NCBI GenBank assembly: GCA_023375785.1
Contig: SZWC01000091.1
Span: 205,069-239,454 of the forward strand
Origin: Penium margaritaceum
Taxonomy: Eukaryota; Streptophyta; Zygnematophyceae; Desmidiales; Peniaceae
Reading direction: 5' to 3'
DNA length: 34,386 nucleotides
A program made the position numbers and the translations under genes. This document shows, piece by piece, positions 1-9,319 of this stretch. Positions within the stretch are counted from its first letter, which is position 1. Every line of letters starts with the position of its first letter. The notes beneath the pieces were generated by a model. The model was not told the DNA's origin and searched no databases. It saw only the letters and a program-made list of their open reading frames with translations.

Positions 1-458
1 CTTCTACGTCTTGCAGGCGCCTTTCGGCGGACTGGGCATGAGGCCCATTTGCATGTTTTTGCATTATATACTCGCTGTCAGTCGATGGATGCATGCATGT
101 GACCAGTCGTTGCGTGCGTCTTTTGATTCTGCACGTCTAGGTTCAGACGGCGTAGGATTCTGACATGTGTGCGCAGAGTTACGGCCAAAACAGTGGTTTT
201 GGGCCGGTTTTAGGACAGCTCTTGGACTGCCGCGTGCGACACCCGCCGTGCGCCGCGGCAGGTATTTATGCCCTGGACCTGTCAGTTGTCATTTCTCTCT
301 GCATTTACTAAGCTATTGAAGCTTATGAGACTTTGCGCGTCTCCCTAGCCTGATCCTTGCTGTTTCTTGCACCTGCCTGCTTGCTAGTGCGTCAGCTGAC
401 TGGACAGTGTCGCCACGTCAGCAGCAGCAAGGCTAGGAAGCTTCCTAGCAGTTTCTCA
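1..458 (+). repeat. Plus-oriented Copia LTR, 5' part beyond the window
   Basis: This stretch is the reverse complement, at roughly three quarters identity by eye, of the complete LTR at 7641-8283; position 1 corresponds to about 8096. It keeps the LTR 3' terminus TTTCTCA (ending at 458), the same terminus that sits next to the primer site of Copia-1. A TATA-like string (gtatttatg, about 268-276) is shared by both LTRs and may belong to the LTR promoter. No primer site follows at 459, so this looks like the 3' LTR of an element lying to the left rather than a 5' LTR. It is more diverged from the 7641 LTR than the fragment at 459-765 is, so it belongs to another copy. Confidence 0.8.
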
Positions 459-765
459 CGGACGCTACGACTAGTCACATGCATGCATCCGGCATCAAAC
501 GGTGGACACACAATGCAAAAACATGCAAATCGGGCCCACGGCCAGTCCACCGATAAAATCCTGCGTGTTGCAGAAACACTGCAGGAGGTCCTGGGTAGCG
601 TCCAGAGCTCTGGAACGGCCGTCGGCCAGCTCCAAGCTGGTAGTCCGCCACCGGACGACGCACCGGTACCGCCTGGGTCCGCATCAGGGATCTGCACGAG
701 TATGGACACGGCCGAGTGGTCACAGTAAACTATACAGGTCGACAGGAACGGCACAAATCACAACA
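459..765 (-). repeat. Truncated 3' LTR of Copia-1
   Basis: It matches 7979-8283 at about nine tenths identity in the same orientation and shares the terminus AATCACAACA, which reads TGTTGTGATT at the LTR 5' end on the minus strand. The other half of the LTR, equivalent to 7641-7978, is missing here; the plus-oriented LTR of 1-458 begins exactly at the break. Confidence 0.88.
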
Positions 766-775
766 CTCCCACATG
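766..775 (-). other. Polypurine tract of Copia-1
   Basis: Immediately internal to the 3' LTR the minus strand reads TGTGGGAG, a short purine run abutting the LTR TG. That is the position and composition expected of the plus-strand primer for reverse transcription. The tract is short, so the call rests mainly on position. Confidence 0.55.
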
Positions 776-870
776 ACCTTATGGTACGCATGTCCATACA
801 CGTGCAGCACTGAAACGAGTACAATAACGCGTGAAACGACAGAGTGAATGGCTACCACAACACCCCACAC

Positions 871-2478
871 TCAACCACTCTCTGGCAAGGGGCGAAGCCC
901 GACAGAACGAATGGCCACCAGGAACTTTCCGCGTGCTAGTGCCTTCGTCAAGAAATCAGCACGCTGCATGTCAGTGCCAACCCAAATGACGGAGATCACG
1001 TGTCGCTCCACCAAGTCACGCACAAAGTGATGCTCTACTGCAACGTGCTTCATGCGAGCATGGAAGACACCAGAGTTCCCCGCAATAGCAAGAGCACTCT
1101 GGTTGTCGCAACGAAGCACAATGGCGGGTACTGACTGACCCAGCTCAAGGAACAGACGCTGCAGCCATACCGCCTCAGCAGCCCCTGCTCCCAGAGCGAC
1201 ATACTCTGCCTTTGATGAGCTACATGCAATGCAGCCCTGCTTCCCGCTGCGCCAGGACATAGCGGTACCACCAAGCAGGAACACGTAACCGGTGCGACTG
1301 CGTCCGTCTGGGCTCCAGGCCCAGTCGCTGTCGGTGTAGCCATCAAGGACCACCGAACACTGCCGGCGAAAGCAGAGTCCGAGGTACGGTGTGGAGACCA
1401 CGTACCGCACCACTCGCACAGCCGCATGAAGGGCTCTAGCACGTGGAGCCTGCGAAAACTGGGCAAGGAGGTTGACGGCGAATGCGATGTGCGGACGTGT
1501 GGTAGTGGCTAGGTACATCAGGGATCCGATGAGACGGAGGTACAAGGTCACATCCACTATCTCCCCCAGCTCTGTGGGATCGTCCACCTTCAGGGCATCC
1601 TGCCCGTCGGGTGTGAGGGGTGTGGAAGCCTTGGGCACTGCGCCGAGGAGATCGCTGAAGCGCTCCCCCACAACGCATGCGTATCGGGCCTGGTGCAGTA
1701 GCAGAGTACGACGTCTGCGGTCTTGTACGATCTCCATGCCAAGAAACACCGCTGCAGGACCAAGGTCCTTCATCCTGTAGGCAGTCTGGAGGACAGCCTT
1801 GGCCTCCTTCACGGCCTCCAGTGAAGGAGACGCGATCAGAAGGTCGTCGACATAGACCAGGATGGCGGTGAACCGCTCAGGCGTCCGGCGGATGAAGAGA
1901 GAGGGATCTGCCTCGCTCTGTACATATCCCGCACGAGTCAGGGTGCCGCTGATCTCCTGGTTCCAACACCGAGGAGACTGCTTGAGGCCGTACAAGGACT
2001 TGCGCAAGCGCCAGACCTTGTCGCCATCCTCAAAACTGGGTGGCTGAGCCACGTAGATCTCCTCATCCAGAGAGCCATGGAGGAACGCATTGTTCACATC
2101 CATCTGGTGTAGTTCCCAGTCATGCTGAGCCACTACACCGAACAGAGCTCGAGCTGAGGTCATACGGCCGACAGGGGCGAAGGTATCAGTGTAATCGATG
2201 CCCTCAATCTGAGAGTACCCCTTGATGACCAAGCGAGCCTTGTGGCGTTCTTGTGAGCCATCTGGCTTCACTTTCTTGCGAAAGACCCACTTGACCTGAA
2301 TAGCCTTCCTTCCAGATGGAAGGTCAATTAGCTCGTAAACTCCGTGCTCTCGGATGGCGCAAACCTCATCCTCACAGGCAGCACGCCAAGCGTCAGCATC
2401 CTGTGATGAGAGAGCTTCCCTCAGTGTGCCCGGGTCAGGCGCCAAAGCGGGAGAGCTCTGCGTGGCAAGAGCACACGC
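871..2478 (-). pseudogene. Copia-1 reverse transcriptase and RNase H
   Basis: This is the longest clean open stretch of Copia-1, about 535 codons with no internal stop. It begins after an in-frame TAG (2479-2481) and has no plausible ATG, because it is a domain of a polyprotein. In order it shows the RVT_2 start (WRAACEDEVCAIREHGVYEL, KWVFRKK), the HKARLVIKGYSQ block, the catalytic region DVNNAFLHG and the active site VYVDDLLIA. The Copia C-terminal domain follows (RLIGSLMYLATTTRPHIAFA), then RNase H with its acidic residues in YTDSDWA, SKAEYVAL and RCDNQSA, and a C-terminal HHFVRDLV segment. Length and order are complete for the Copia RT-RNase H module. The enzyme would copy element RNA into cDNA within a virus-like particle. 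Upstream stops make expression as a normal polyprotein unlikely. Confidence 0.92.
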
Positions 2479-2589
2479 CTAAGTGCTTGGTCTGACGGCC
2501 ACAAGATCGGTTGCTGCATCACAAGCGATGTGGAACTCGCGAGTGACGAGGTCGTGTCCTACTGGACACGTTGGGTGTACCTCTGTGTG

Positions 2590-3192
2590 CTAAGTGCAGA
2601 CACTCAGGCCTAGGGCCTTTGTGCCAGGGTAACCACTCTCGACGCTGCGAGTGGAGCGCCTGGGTGCAGGACAAGACACTCGTTGAGCTCCGTAGTCCAA
2701 TGGTCGAAGACGACCGCCAGGCTCACGGGAGTAACCTGGGCTCGAGGGGCGCACCTCAGGCTCAGGAACGGGCACAGTCACAGCCGGGGAGAGCTGAGCC
2801 AAGGGAACTGGTGATGTTGCACAAGGAGAGGCGTGTGTGGGAGACACGGGACTCGGTGTGGCAATAGGGACAGATGAGGCAGGACCACACACAGAGGCAG
2901 GAGTGCCGGCGGACACAGGAGTACGCACAGGTGTAGGATCATGGGTACCGGAGGGGGGCGAGGGAACCGGGGTAGAAACCGGCAGTGCTGGAGAGGTCTC
3001 TGGGCCGACAGCGATGATCGCTGGGTCATCAAGAGCCGGAGACCGTGAAGCGGAGGGAGCTCGAACAGACACATCAGCCTGAAGAGGGGTGCTCGCAGGC
3101 GAAGACTCCCCCATCCGGCAAGAAACCTCACACGTAGGGATGTCCGTAAGAGACAGCGACATAATCGATGTCAGATCACGGTAGGTGAGGGA
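2590..3192 (-). pseudogene. Copia-1 integrase-RT linker region
   Basis: This Pro/Ser/Thr/Ala-rich stretch lies between integrase and RT, in the same frame as both, and is bounded by in-frame stops at 3193 and 2590. It matches the corresponding region of Copia-2B (about 18350-18950), including the RRLRP and TKALGL/MRALGL strings near its end. Copia polyproteins typically carry a low-complexity linker here with no catalytic role; no domain is recognisable. Confidence 0.75.
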
Positions 3193-3878
3193 CTAAAAGA
3201 AGAGTGTGTCACGTGACTCAACAATGCGACAACGGGTAGGGTCCCAAAATCGCCAAGCCTTCGGTCGCGGGGAGATCCCGACGAAGGCACACAAGCGACC
3301 CCGCGGTGAGACCTTGGACCCTTGCTGGTCCTCGGTGTACCACACGGAAGGCAAGGACCCCCAGACGCGAACGAGACAAAGGTCAGCACGATGGCCGAAC
3401 CAGAGGTCATGCGGTGTGACGTGGTCCAGAAGAGGACCGTGCGGGAGGCGGTTCCAGACCCAAGTCATGTAGGCAAATCCCTCAAAAGCGAAGGACTCTG
3501 GGAGACCGCACTCAGACCGCATAGCGCAAACCGCATCCTCCATGGTGCGGTTCCAACGCTCAGAAACACCGTTCTGCTGAGGAGTAGCAGGAGCGGAGAC
3601 CTGGTGAAAAATCCCTTGCTCAGCAAAGAAGCTATCCATCTCGCCTAGAAACTCGCCGCCACGATCCGATCGGAAAGTGTGCAGCGTGTGGCGGGACTGA
3701 CGCTCAGCCATCACTAGCCAGAGGCGAACCGCGAGAGCGGCGTCACTCTTCTGGCGCAGACTGTAGACCCACCGCATCCGGGTGAAGTCATCAGTCAGAG
3801 TCAGGACGTATCGACCCCTATCGGACATAGACTCGACAGGAAGAGGACCAAGAAGGTCCGAATGGACTAGCTCGCTGC
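3193..3878 (-). pseudogene. Copia-1 integrase core
   Basis: The DDE triad is visible in order: LVHSDLLGPL, then FRSDRGGEF, then NGVSERWNRT. It is followed by a C-terminal part with RPHGP-type (NRLPHGPL) and WGSLPSVW strings ending at RDTLFF. The fold inserts element cDNA into chromosomal DNA. Frame entry is at the micro-palindrome (3874-3912), which separates it from the zinc-binding pre-integrase part by a frameshift. The stop at 3193 replaces the usual continuation ERLSF seen in Copia-2. All three catalytic acids remain. Confidence 0.9.
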
Positions 3879-3889
3879 ACCTACCCTGA

Positions 3890-4354
3890 TCATGAGTCAG
3901 GGTAGGTGCAGCGATGCATCTTACCCTGGGCGCAAAAAAGACTGTCGGTCTTGGACGGCTTCTCGAAAGAAGTCGCATCAAGACCAAGAGCGGGCTGTGT
4001 CCGAATGAGCTTCGACACAGTGTCGGAGCCCACATGACACAGACGGCGATGAAGCAATCGCTGGTGCTCAGGAGACAGAACACCAGTGACAAAAATACGA
4101 GCTGAAGGGGAAGGGGAGCAAGGAGTAGAAGTCCGGGAAACACGGTACAGGTCATCCACAACAGAGGCACGCAGAACAATGCTGCGAGTGTCAATGGCAG
4201 TCACGGTCGCGGACTCGGCAGTGTGCTCCACAGAGAGTCCCATCAGTGTGCAAGCACGTACAAAAAGCAAACTGAGCTCAAGGTCAGGTACAAACAACAC
4301 CTCGGAGAGATAGAAGGGGCCAGACGGACCATCAAAGCGCACGACCCCAACACC
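3890..4354 (-). pseudogene. Copia-1 GAG-pre-integrase segment
   Basis: This continues the protease frame after a TAG at 4355, which stands where Copia-2 has a glutamine (PVQGEGV), a CAG-to-TAG change. The HHCC zinc-finger elements of Copia integrase are visible: HQRLLHRRLCHVG, then CAQGKMHRC. The segment ends in a stop created by the palindrome at 3874-3912, after which the integrase core continues in another frame. Confidence 0.88.
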
Positions 4355-4906
4355 CTAGACTGGCAAGGACTGACCAGAGCCGGTGCGAACGGAACGAACA
4401 GACGCAACAGGGCCGAGAACAACGAAGTCACTACGACAACACGTCATGTGATGAGTGGCACCTGAATCGATGATCCAAGTGCCACCGGCATCACGACTGG
4501 AGGACGTCACTGTACAATGGGCAATGGAACACTCGGCCTCAGACGGACGCTGAGCAGCAGATGGGGAGAAACGACAAAGGGCACAAAGGTGGGACTCATG
4601 AATCCAATCTGTACAGTCAGGCCCATCATCATCACATGCTGACTGTGCCCCCCCACACGAGTCATCCCGAGCCACATGGACAAACAGACCGACAGTCTGT
4701 GAAGCACTCGGCTGTGACAACATACTCGCACCTCCCTGAAAGTGGAGCGCCAGAAGGTGGCAAAGCTCGGCGATGGCGTGGTCGCGTGGGTCCGGATCAC
4801 TGCTACTCGCCGGTGGGGAAGCAGGAACAGCTGCACTCGTGGCTGCCACGCGTCCCGAGGAAGTCAAGGCTGACGTGCTGGATGCGAAATAGAGAGCGTG
4901 TGCCAC
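4355..4906 (-). pseudogene. Copia-1 aspartic protease region
   Basis: The C-terminal part holds GGTWIIDSGATHHMTC, the canonical Copia aspartic protease active site with an intact DSG. The N-terminal half is low-complexity Ser/Ala sequence. The protease would cleave the Gag-Pol polyprotein. In-frame stops at 4907 and 4355 bound it. Confidence 0.88.
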
Positions 4907-4948
4907 CTAGAGCCCACGAGTAATCCGCGCCCAGTCGAGCGGCTGCTG

Positions 4949-4987
4949 GCACTCGGTGTAGCGATGGACGCCGCCACAGTTGTATCA
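4949..4987 (-). pseudogene. Copia-1 zinc knuckle with stop at first cysteine
   Basis: The minus strand reads stop-YNCGGVHRYTEC. In the Copia-2 copies the first position is a cysteine codon (TGC); here it is TGA. The spacing is CX2CX3HX4C, one residue shorter between the second Cys and His than the usual retroviral knuckle. It would bind element RNA during packaging. Confidence 0.75.
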
Positions 4988-5968
4988 GTGAACGGAACGT
5001 CCACTGCTACTACTGGAAGACGACTGCTGTTGTGACTGGTGCTGACCTGGTCCCCGCTTACCCTTCTTCTTCTTTGCCTGAGCTGCTGCTGCAACACCCT
5101 GTGTCTGAGTGGGTGTGGGCGGGGACCAAGAGGAGGAGGAAGACGAGGACGTGATGGACGATGAAGAAGGAGACTGCAGGAGGGATGATGGCAGTGATGC
5201 GATGAATACTGCAGCAAGGGTAGTCTCCTGATGGGCCACGGCTGCCTCGCGGGCTGAAGTCACCTGGAGAAAAAGCTGATGCGCCCAAGGGAGAAGCTGC
5301 AGAGTGGCTGAGAAAGGCTCAAGGATGGCGTCGCTGTACCGTGTGAAGATGTCAGTATACTCAAGGCGAACTCCGAGCATCATCGTACGGAGCGTCCACA
5401 GCTGTGTGCCTCCGTAGGTCCCAAGACACGTGTAGATGCGCATGGCGCGTCGCCTGTAATTGGCTGCAGGCTCTCCAGGCCCCTGACGGAGAGAGTGGAA
5501 GGCACGAATGTGTGCTGCTCGGGTGGCGTGCGACTATGCGGCCAGCAGGGATAGGGCCAGATCCCTACCTCCGCGTGGATCGGCGCCAGTGCCTGTGCCA
5601 GGCTCGCCAAGGAAAGGACGGAAGTCGACGACGGTCTTGCGTGGCATGGCGTAGAGGAGGCCGCGCATCGCCCTGGCTGCTGTCAGCACCTGTGTTGGGT
5701 CTGTAGACTGATACTGGTTGTGGTAGTAGGGCCACACGCCCTCTGAAGTGGCCCAAACCTGAAAGAGGATCTCCCAGCAATCGAAGCCGTCCTCAGTGAT
5801 GTACCGTGGGGAGGGCGACCGCAGGCTGAGGAGGACGGGAGATGGGGAAGACTCCCGGAAGTGGATAGTCACCGGGATAGTCGGGTGACGGTCACACCGT
5901 AGGAATTCGAGGAGATCTGGTCCCCGTCTGCAGCTGACGGAGGCGCTCCTGAAGAACTCGAATCTCAT
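4985..5968 (-). pseudogene. Copia-1 gag (capsid part)
   Basis: One frame runs through this block with a single TAG at 5534. The string EDGFDCWEILFQVWATSEGV aligns with the Copia-2 gag string DSYTSWELRFSMWTVSEAV, and the FHSLRQGPGEPAANYRRRAM stretch aligns with FNSLRQGTHETPTDYWRRAM. This identifies it as gag by comparison inside the window. The C-terminus is Ser-rich and Lys-rich (KKKKGKRGPG) and leads into the zinc knuckle. It would form the particle shell around element RNA. The frame upstream (5892-6257) differs, so there is a frameshift near 5890-5960. Confidence 0.82.
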
Positions 5969-6423
5969 GATCCGGGGAGTCGTCCGTCATGCCTGGCATG
6001 AATGGCTCATCATCCAAGAGGTCAGAAGATGGTGGGTCTGGTCGAGCCGACTGTTGTGTAGAGAATGCGACGCCGGTAGCTCCCTCAGAAAACTGCCGTG
6101 GGACTGTGGACTGGCCACGCAGAAGCTCACTTAGCATACGGGTGAGTGGATCAGATCGATCTCCTGTAACGGGTGCCTGAGCCGACTGCTGTGTAGAGAC
6201 CGCGACGCCGGCAGCCCCCCCGAAAACCTGCCGTGGGACTATGGACTGGCTACGCAAGAGCTCAGTCAGCGTACAGATGGCATCAGTCTACTCCCGCTGT
6301 AGGCGACGCGTCTCAACCTGCTGGCTCCGCAGGTCCTCAATGGCCTGCGAGCGTGGGCTCAGGACACCAGAAGATGAGGAGGAGGGATCATCTGTCGCCT
6401 TCCCCTTGTTGTCCGACGAGTCC
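5892..6423 (-). pseudogene. Copia-1 gag N-terminal part
   Basis: The likely gag start is ATG at 6423 (MDSSDNKGKATDD), followed by a coiled-coil-prone segment (SQAIEDLRSQQVE, then LTELLRSQS) and an internal imperfect repeat built on VPRQ-F-GA-GVA-STQQSA, present twice. A TAG near 6290 breaks this copy where the duplicated copy (6536-6832) has CAG. The coiled coil suggests multimerisation. It ends at 5892, and the capsid continues in another frame. Confidence 0.65.
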
Positions 6424-6832
6424 ATGTCGCCTCTCAGTATGGGTGGACAGGTCAGGTTTGTCGGATTTCGAAAGCGTCAGCGTTTCTCGAGGAGTTGAGA
6501 CGCTGGCAATGTTTGACTGTCCGGCCAAAAATTTNACTGTGGACTGGCTACGCAGGAGCTCAGTCAGCGTACGGATGGCATCAGTCTGCTCCCGCTGTAG
6601 GCGACGCATCTCAACCTGCTGGCTCCGCAGGTCCTCAATGGCCTGCGAGCGTGGGCTCAGGACACCAGAAGATGAGGAGGAGGGATCATCTGTCGCCTTC
6701 CCCTTGTTGTCCGACGAGTCCATGTCGCCTCTCAGTATGGGTGGACAGGTCAGGTTTGTCGGATTTCGAAAGCGTCAGCGTTTCTCGAGGAGTTGAGACG
6801 CTGGCAATGTTTGACTGTCCGGCCAAAAATTT
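6238..6832 (-). repeat. 297-bp tandem duplication joined by a single N
   Basis: 6238-6534 and 6536-6832 are direct copies of equal length differing at only a few bases. Each contains the gag ATG and the first 60 or so codons plus upstream leader. A lone N at 6535 separates them. Equal length and a single ambiguous base point to an assembly join as readily as to a real duplication. Confidence 0.9.
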
Positions 6833-7628
6833 GGCTAAGTATGGTGCTGACATCATCAGGTGGTTCCTGACATCAGCACGACCTGATGACGTCAGCAAGC
6901 AGAAATGCTGACGTCAGCTCGACTCCCCCCTTTTTTTCTTTCGTGGTTCTGCGCGAGCGTGCAGCCGTTCCGCGACCAAGGGGGGGACCTCGTCACCCCC
7001 TTGCGTGGCTGCGCAGCTGCGTAGCTGTGCAGATTCTGCGCGTCTGCGCAGCTTCGCTGCGCAGATCTGCGCAGCACTGCTGCACAACACAGCAGTCGTG
7101 GCTGCTACTATGCAGCATTGCTGCCGCTGCGGCCGCTGCAGCTGCTGCTCCGCGGCTGTAGCTGCTACTACTGCTGCAATGCTGCAATGCTGCTGCTGCA
7201 ATGCTACTGCTGCTGCTGTTGCTGCTGGCACTGCAGCGCGCGCAATGCTGCTGCTGCTGCCCGCGGTGCTGCTGCCGCTGGTGCTGCTCGCTGCCGCTGC
7301 CGCTGCTCGCTGCTACTTCCCCTGTGAGCTGCTGCTCGCAGCCGCCGATTCGGGCTGCGAGCTGCTGCTGCGAGCTGCTCCCTTTTTTTTGTTAGAATGC
7401 CCAGCCAGAAACGACTGCTGCTGCCACCCGGTGCTGCTGCTGCTGCTTGGCTTGGCTGCTGGAGCTGGTGACTGTCACAGCTCACCGGGTGAGGTGGACG
7501 GGACTGCGTGGTGATGTCGCTGCTGAAAACGGCTTCAACGAGTCCCAGGATACGGCGGCGGCGGTGACTCTCACTGCTGCTGCCGGTGCTGCATCTCTGC
7601 GGTGCAGCTCAGCGAGAGAGGTCTCGCT
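6833..7628 (-). other. Copia-1 leader (5' UTR), CTG/CAG-rich
   Basis: This lies between the primer site and gag. 7050-7625 is a degenerate CTG/GCT tract on the plus strand (CAG on the element strand) that leaves all frames open over long distances, giving Ala-, Leu- or Gln-rich spurious frames. 6887-6916 holds two TGACGTCA boxes in an inverted repeat. No coding similarity is visible. Confidence 0.7.
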
Positions 7629-7640
7629 GCTCTGATACCA
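7629..7640 (-). other. Copia-1 primer binding site (initiator Met tRNA)
   Basis: On the minus strand this reads TGGTATCAGAGC, complementary to the 3' end of plant initiator methionine tRNA, directly abutting the LTR terminus TTTTCTCA. That is the usual primer of Copia elements in plants. Confidence 0.93.
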
Positions 7641-8283
7641 TGAGAAAATGCGTGGAAGCGTCCTAGCGACACCGCCGCTGACTAGGCGTAAGTGCCTGGT
7701 CAGACGGTGACGACAGTCACAAGTCGTGCATGCAATGGCAAGGGTTTGGCTAGGCGACACAAAGGCAAAGTGTCAGAATGCTTCAATAGCATTTGCAGAG
7801 AGAAATGACAAATGACAGGTCCATGGCATAAGTACCTGCCGCGGCGCACGGCGGGTGTCGCATGCGGCAGTGCAAGATCTAACCTAAAACCGGCCCAAAA
7901 CCACTTTTTTGGCCGTAACTCTGCGCACACATGTTAGAATGCTACACCGTCTGAACCTAGGCGTGCAGAATCACAAGCCGGACGCTACAACTGGTCACAT
8001 GCATGCATCCGGCATCGAACGGTGGACACACAATGCAAAAACATGCAAATCGGGCCCACGGCCAGTCCACCGAAAATCCTACGTGCTGCAGAAACACTGC
8101 TGGAGGTCCCGGGTAGCGTCCAGAGCTCTGGAACGGCCGTCGGTCAGCTCCAAGCTGGTAGTCCGCCATTGGACGACGCACCGGTACCGCCTGGGTCCGC
8201 ATCAGGGATCTGCACGAGTATGCACACGACCGAGTGGTCACAGTAAACTGTACAGGTCGATAGGAACGTCACAAATCACAACA
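7641..8283 (-). repeat. Complete 5' LTR of Copia-1 (643 bp)
   Basis: It begins TGAGAAAATG next to the primer site and ends AATCACAACA, giving TG...CA termini on either strand. It is repeated in direct orientation at 459-765 (truncated) and in inverted orientation at 1-458. A TATA-like string (complement of ggcataagtacc, about 7825-7836) is conserved with the LTR at 1-458. Confidence 0.92.
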
Positions 8284-9319
8284 AAAACCTAGTCCGTGAA
8301 AGGGTCAGAAATGCTTTACCGGGCTCTTAGAAGTTAGGACCACTCCGCACGGCGCTTGCAGAAAATTAAAACTGCCCACTGGCTTCACCATGCTCGATCA
8401 GCGGCTTGCGACGCTCATCGGTCGAAGCAAGGTGGGGCATGTCAACCCCCCCTCGCGGGGGGTTGAACAAGGAGAGAAGATAATGAGCCCTATTGAGAGC
8501 TTATGCATTCGGGATTGGTGGCCAGCCCACTAGGCCCTGTCATCCCCGTCGTGCCAAAAGGCATGGATGTGGAATGGCCAGCGATGCCCTTCATTTGGGT
8601 CGATAGGTCAGCGGTGTCCATAGTCGAAAACGAAAAGACGGCGGTGTCCATAGTCGAAAGCGATATGCCAGCGGTGTCCATCGTCGAAAACAAAACGACA
8701 GCGGTGCCCATGTTTTTCATCATGCGCGCGAGAAAAGGAAAACATAACAACCGTATCCACTATTTGTTTCAAGTATTCAGTCATGAAAAACCTGTATGTC
8801 GTAACGAAACGTCGCAATAGGACAAGCTGTCTTGACAACCTGTGGTTCCTTTGGTCGTTTACCATTCTTCGCTGGAGCCGACGTTTGCGCTGATCACGCA
8901 AGAGGAGAGTGCAATCGCCAAGGAAGGGTGGTTGAATGGACGTGACCAGTGGCAATGAGATATTGTCCACGTTGGAATTTGCCAAGGCCTTGCACACCAT
9001 CAATGGACGTCGTCGCAAAGTGTTGCGTTCTGGCAAACCTTTCGGGGGTAAGAAATACGGTCTATGGGAATAACTGTTGTATTATCATACTGTTTAGTGG
9101 GTACTTTCTGTATTTTCTACATGGCATCGTTATGGACATTCCTGTATTAATTTCGTTACACATATGGGCATGGTTGTTTTAATCTCTAAAGCTACGCTGT
9201 TGCACATTGTGAAAATATATGGATGTCAGAGTGCATTGGAAGTGTTCTCCACATAGCCTCCATCACATTGTACGTGCGTATTGAACACATGATCACGATT
9301 GTATTTTTTTGGGCATGGG
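8284..9319. other. Unassigned spacer between Copia-1 and Copia-2
   Basis: No recognisable gene is seen. It holds a GC hairpin (8443-8465), a stretch similar to 22586-22684, and the 30-bp tandem repeat of 8611-8710. A minus-strand frame over 8608-9036 has a basic Arg/Leu-rich N-terminal part, but the remainder is made of the tandem repeat; I do not recognise it and do not call it a gene. Confidence 0.6.
8611..8710. repeat. 30-bp tandem repeat, about 3.3 copies
   Basis: Units begin cagcggtgtccatagtcgaa and recur every 30 bp at about 8611, 8641 and 8671, with a partial unit at 8701. Because 30 is a multiple of three the units read through in frame on both strands (AVSIVE on plus, FDYGHR on minus). 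Confidence 0.9.

Larger units (their letters stand above)
459..8283 (-). mobile_element. Copia-1: degenerate Ty1/Copia LTR retrotransposon
   Basis: The element reads on the minus strand in the order 5' LTR (7641-8283), primer site (7629-7640), CTG/CAG-rich leader, gag, protease, integrase, reverse transcriptase, RNase H (ending at 871), polypurine tract and truncated 3' LTR (459-765). Integrase before RT defines the Copia superfamily. From about 5968 to 4355 and from about 3878 to 871 the coding sequence keeps one frame within each block, as expected for a single gag-pol polyprotein. In-frame stops lie at 5534, 4985, 4907, 4355, 3193, 2590 and 2479. Frame changes occur at the 3874-3912 palindrome and near 5890-5960 in gag. 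It is therefore non-autonomous now, although the RT/RNase H block remains open. Confidence 0.93.

Noticed and set aside
7005..7514. Plus-strand Cys/Leu/Ala-rich frames in the CTG tract
   Set aside because: This is Copia-1 leader in antisense; the frames are open only because of trinucleotide periodicity.
8608..9036. Minus-strand basic frame as a gene
   Set aside because: Its C-terminal part is the 30-bp tandem repeat and the rest matches no family I can name; no ATG context or splice evidence.
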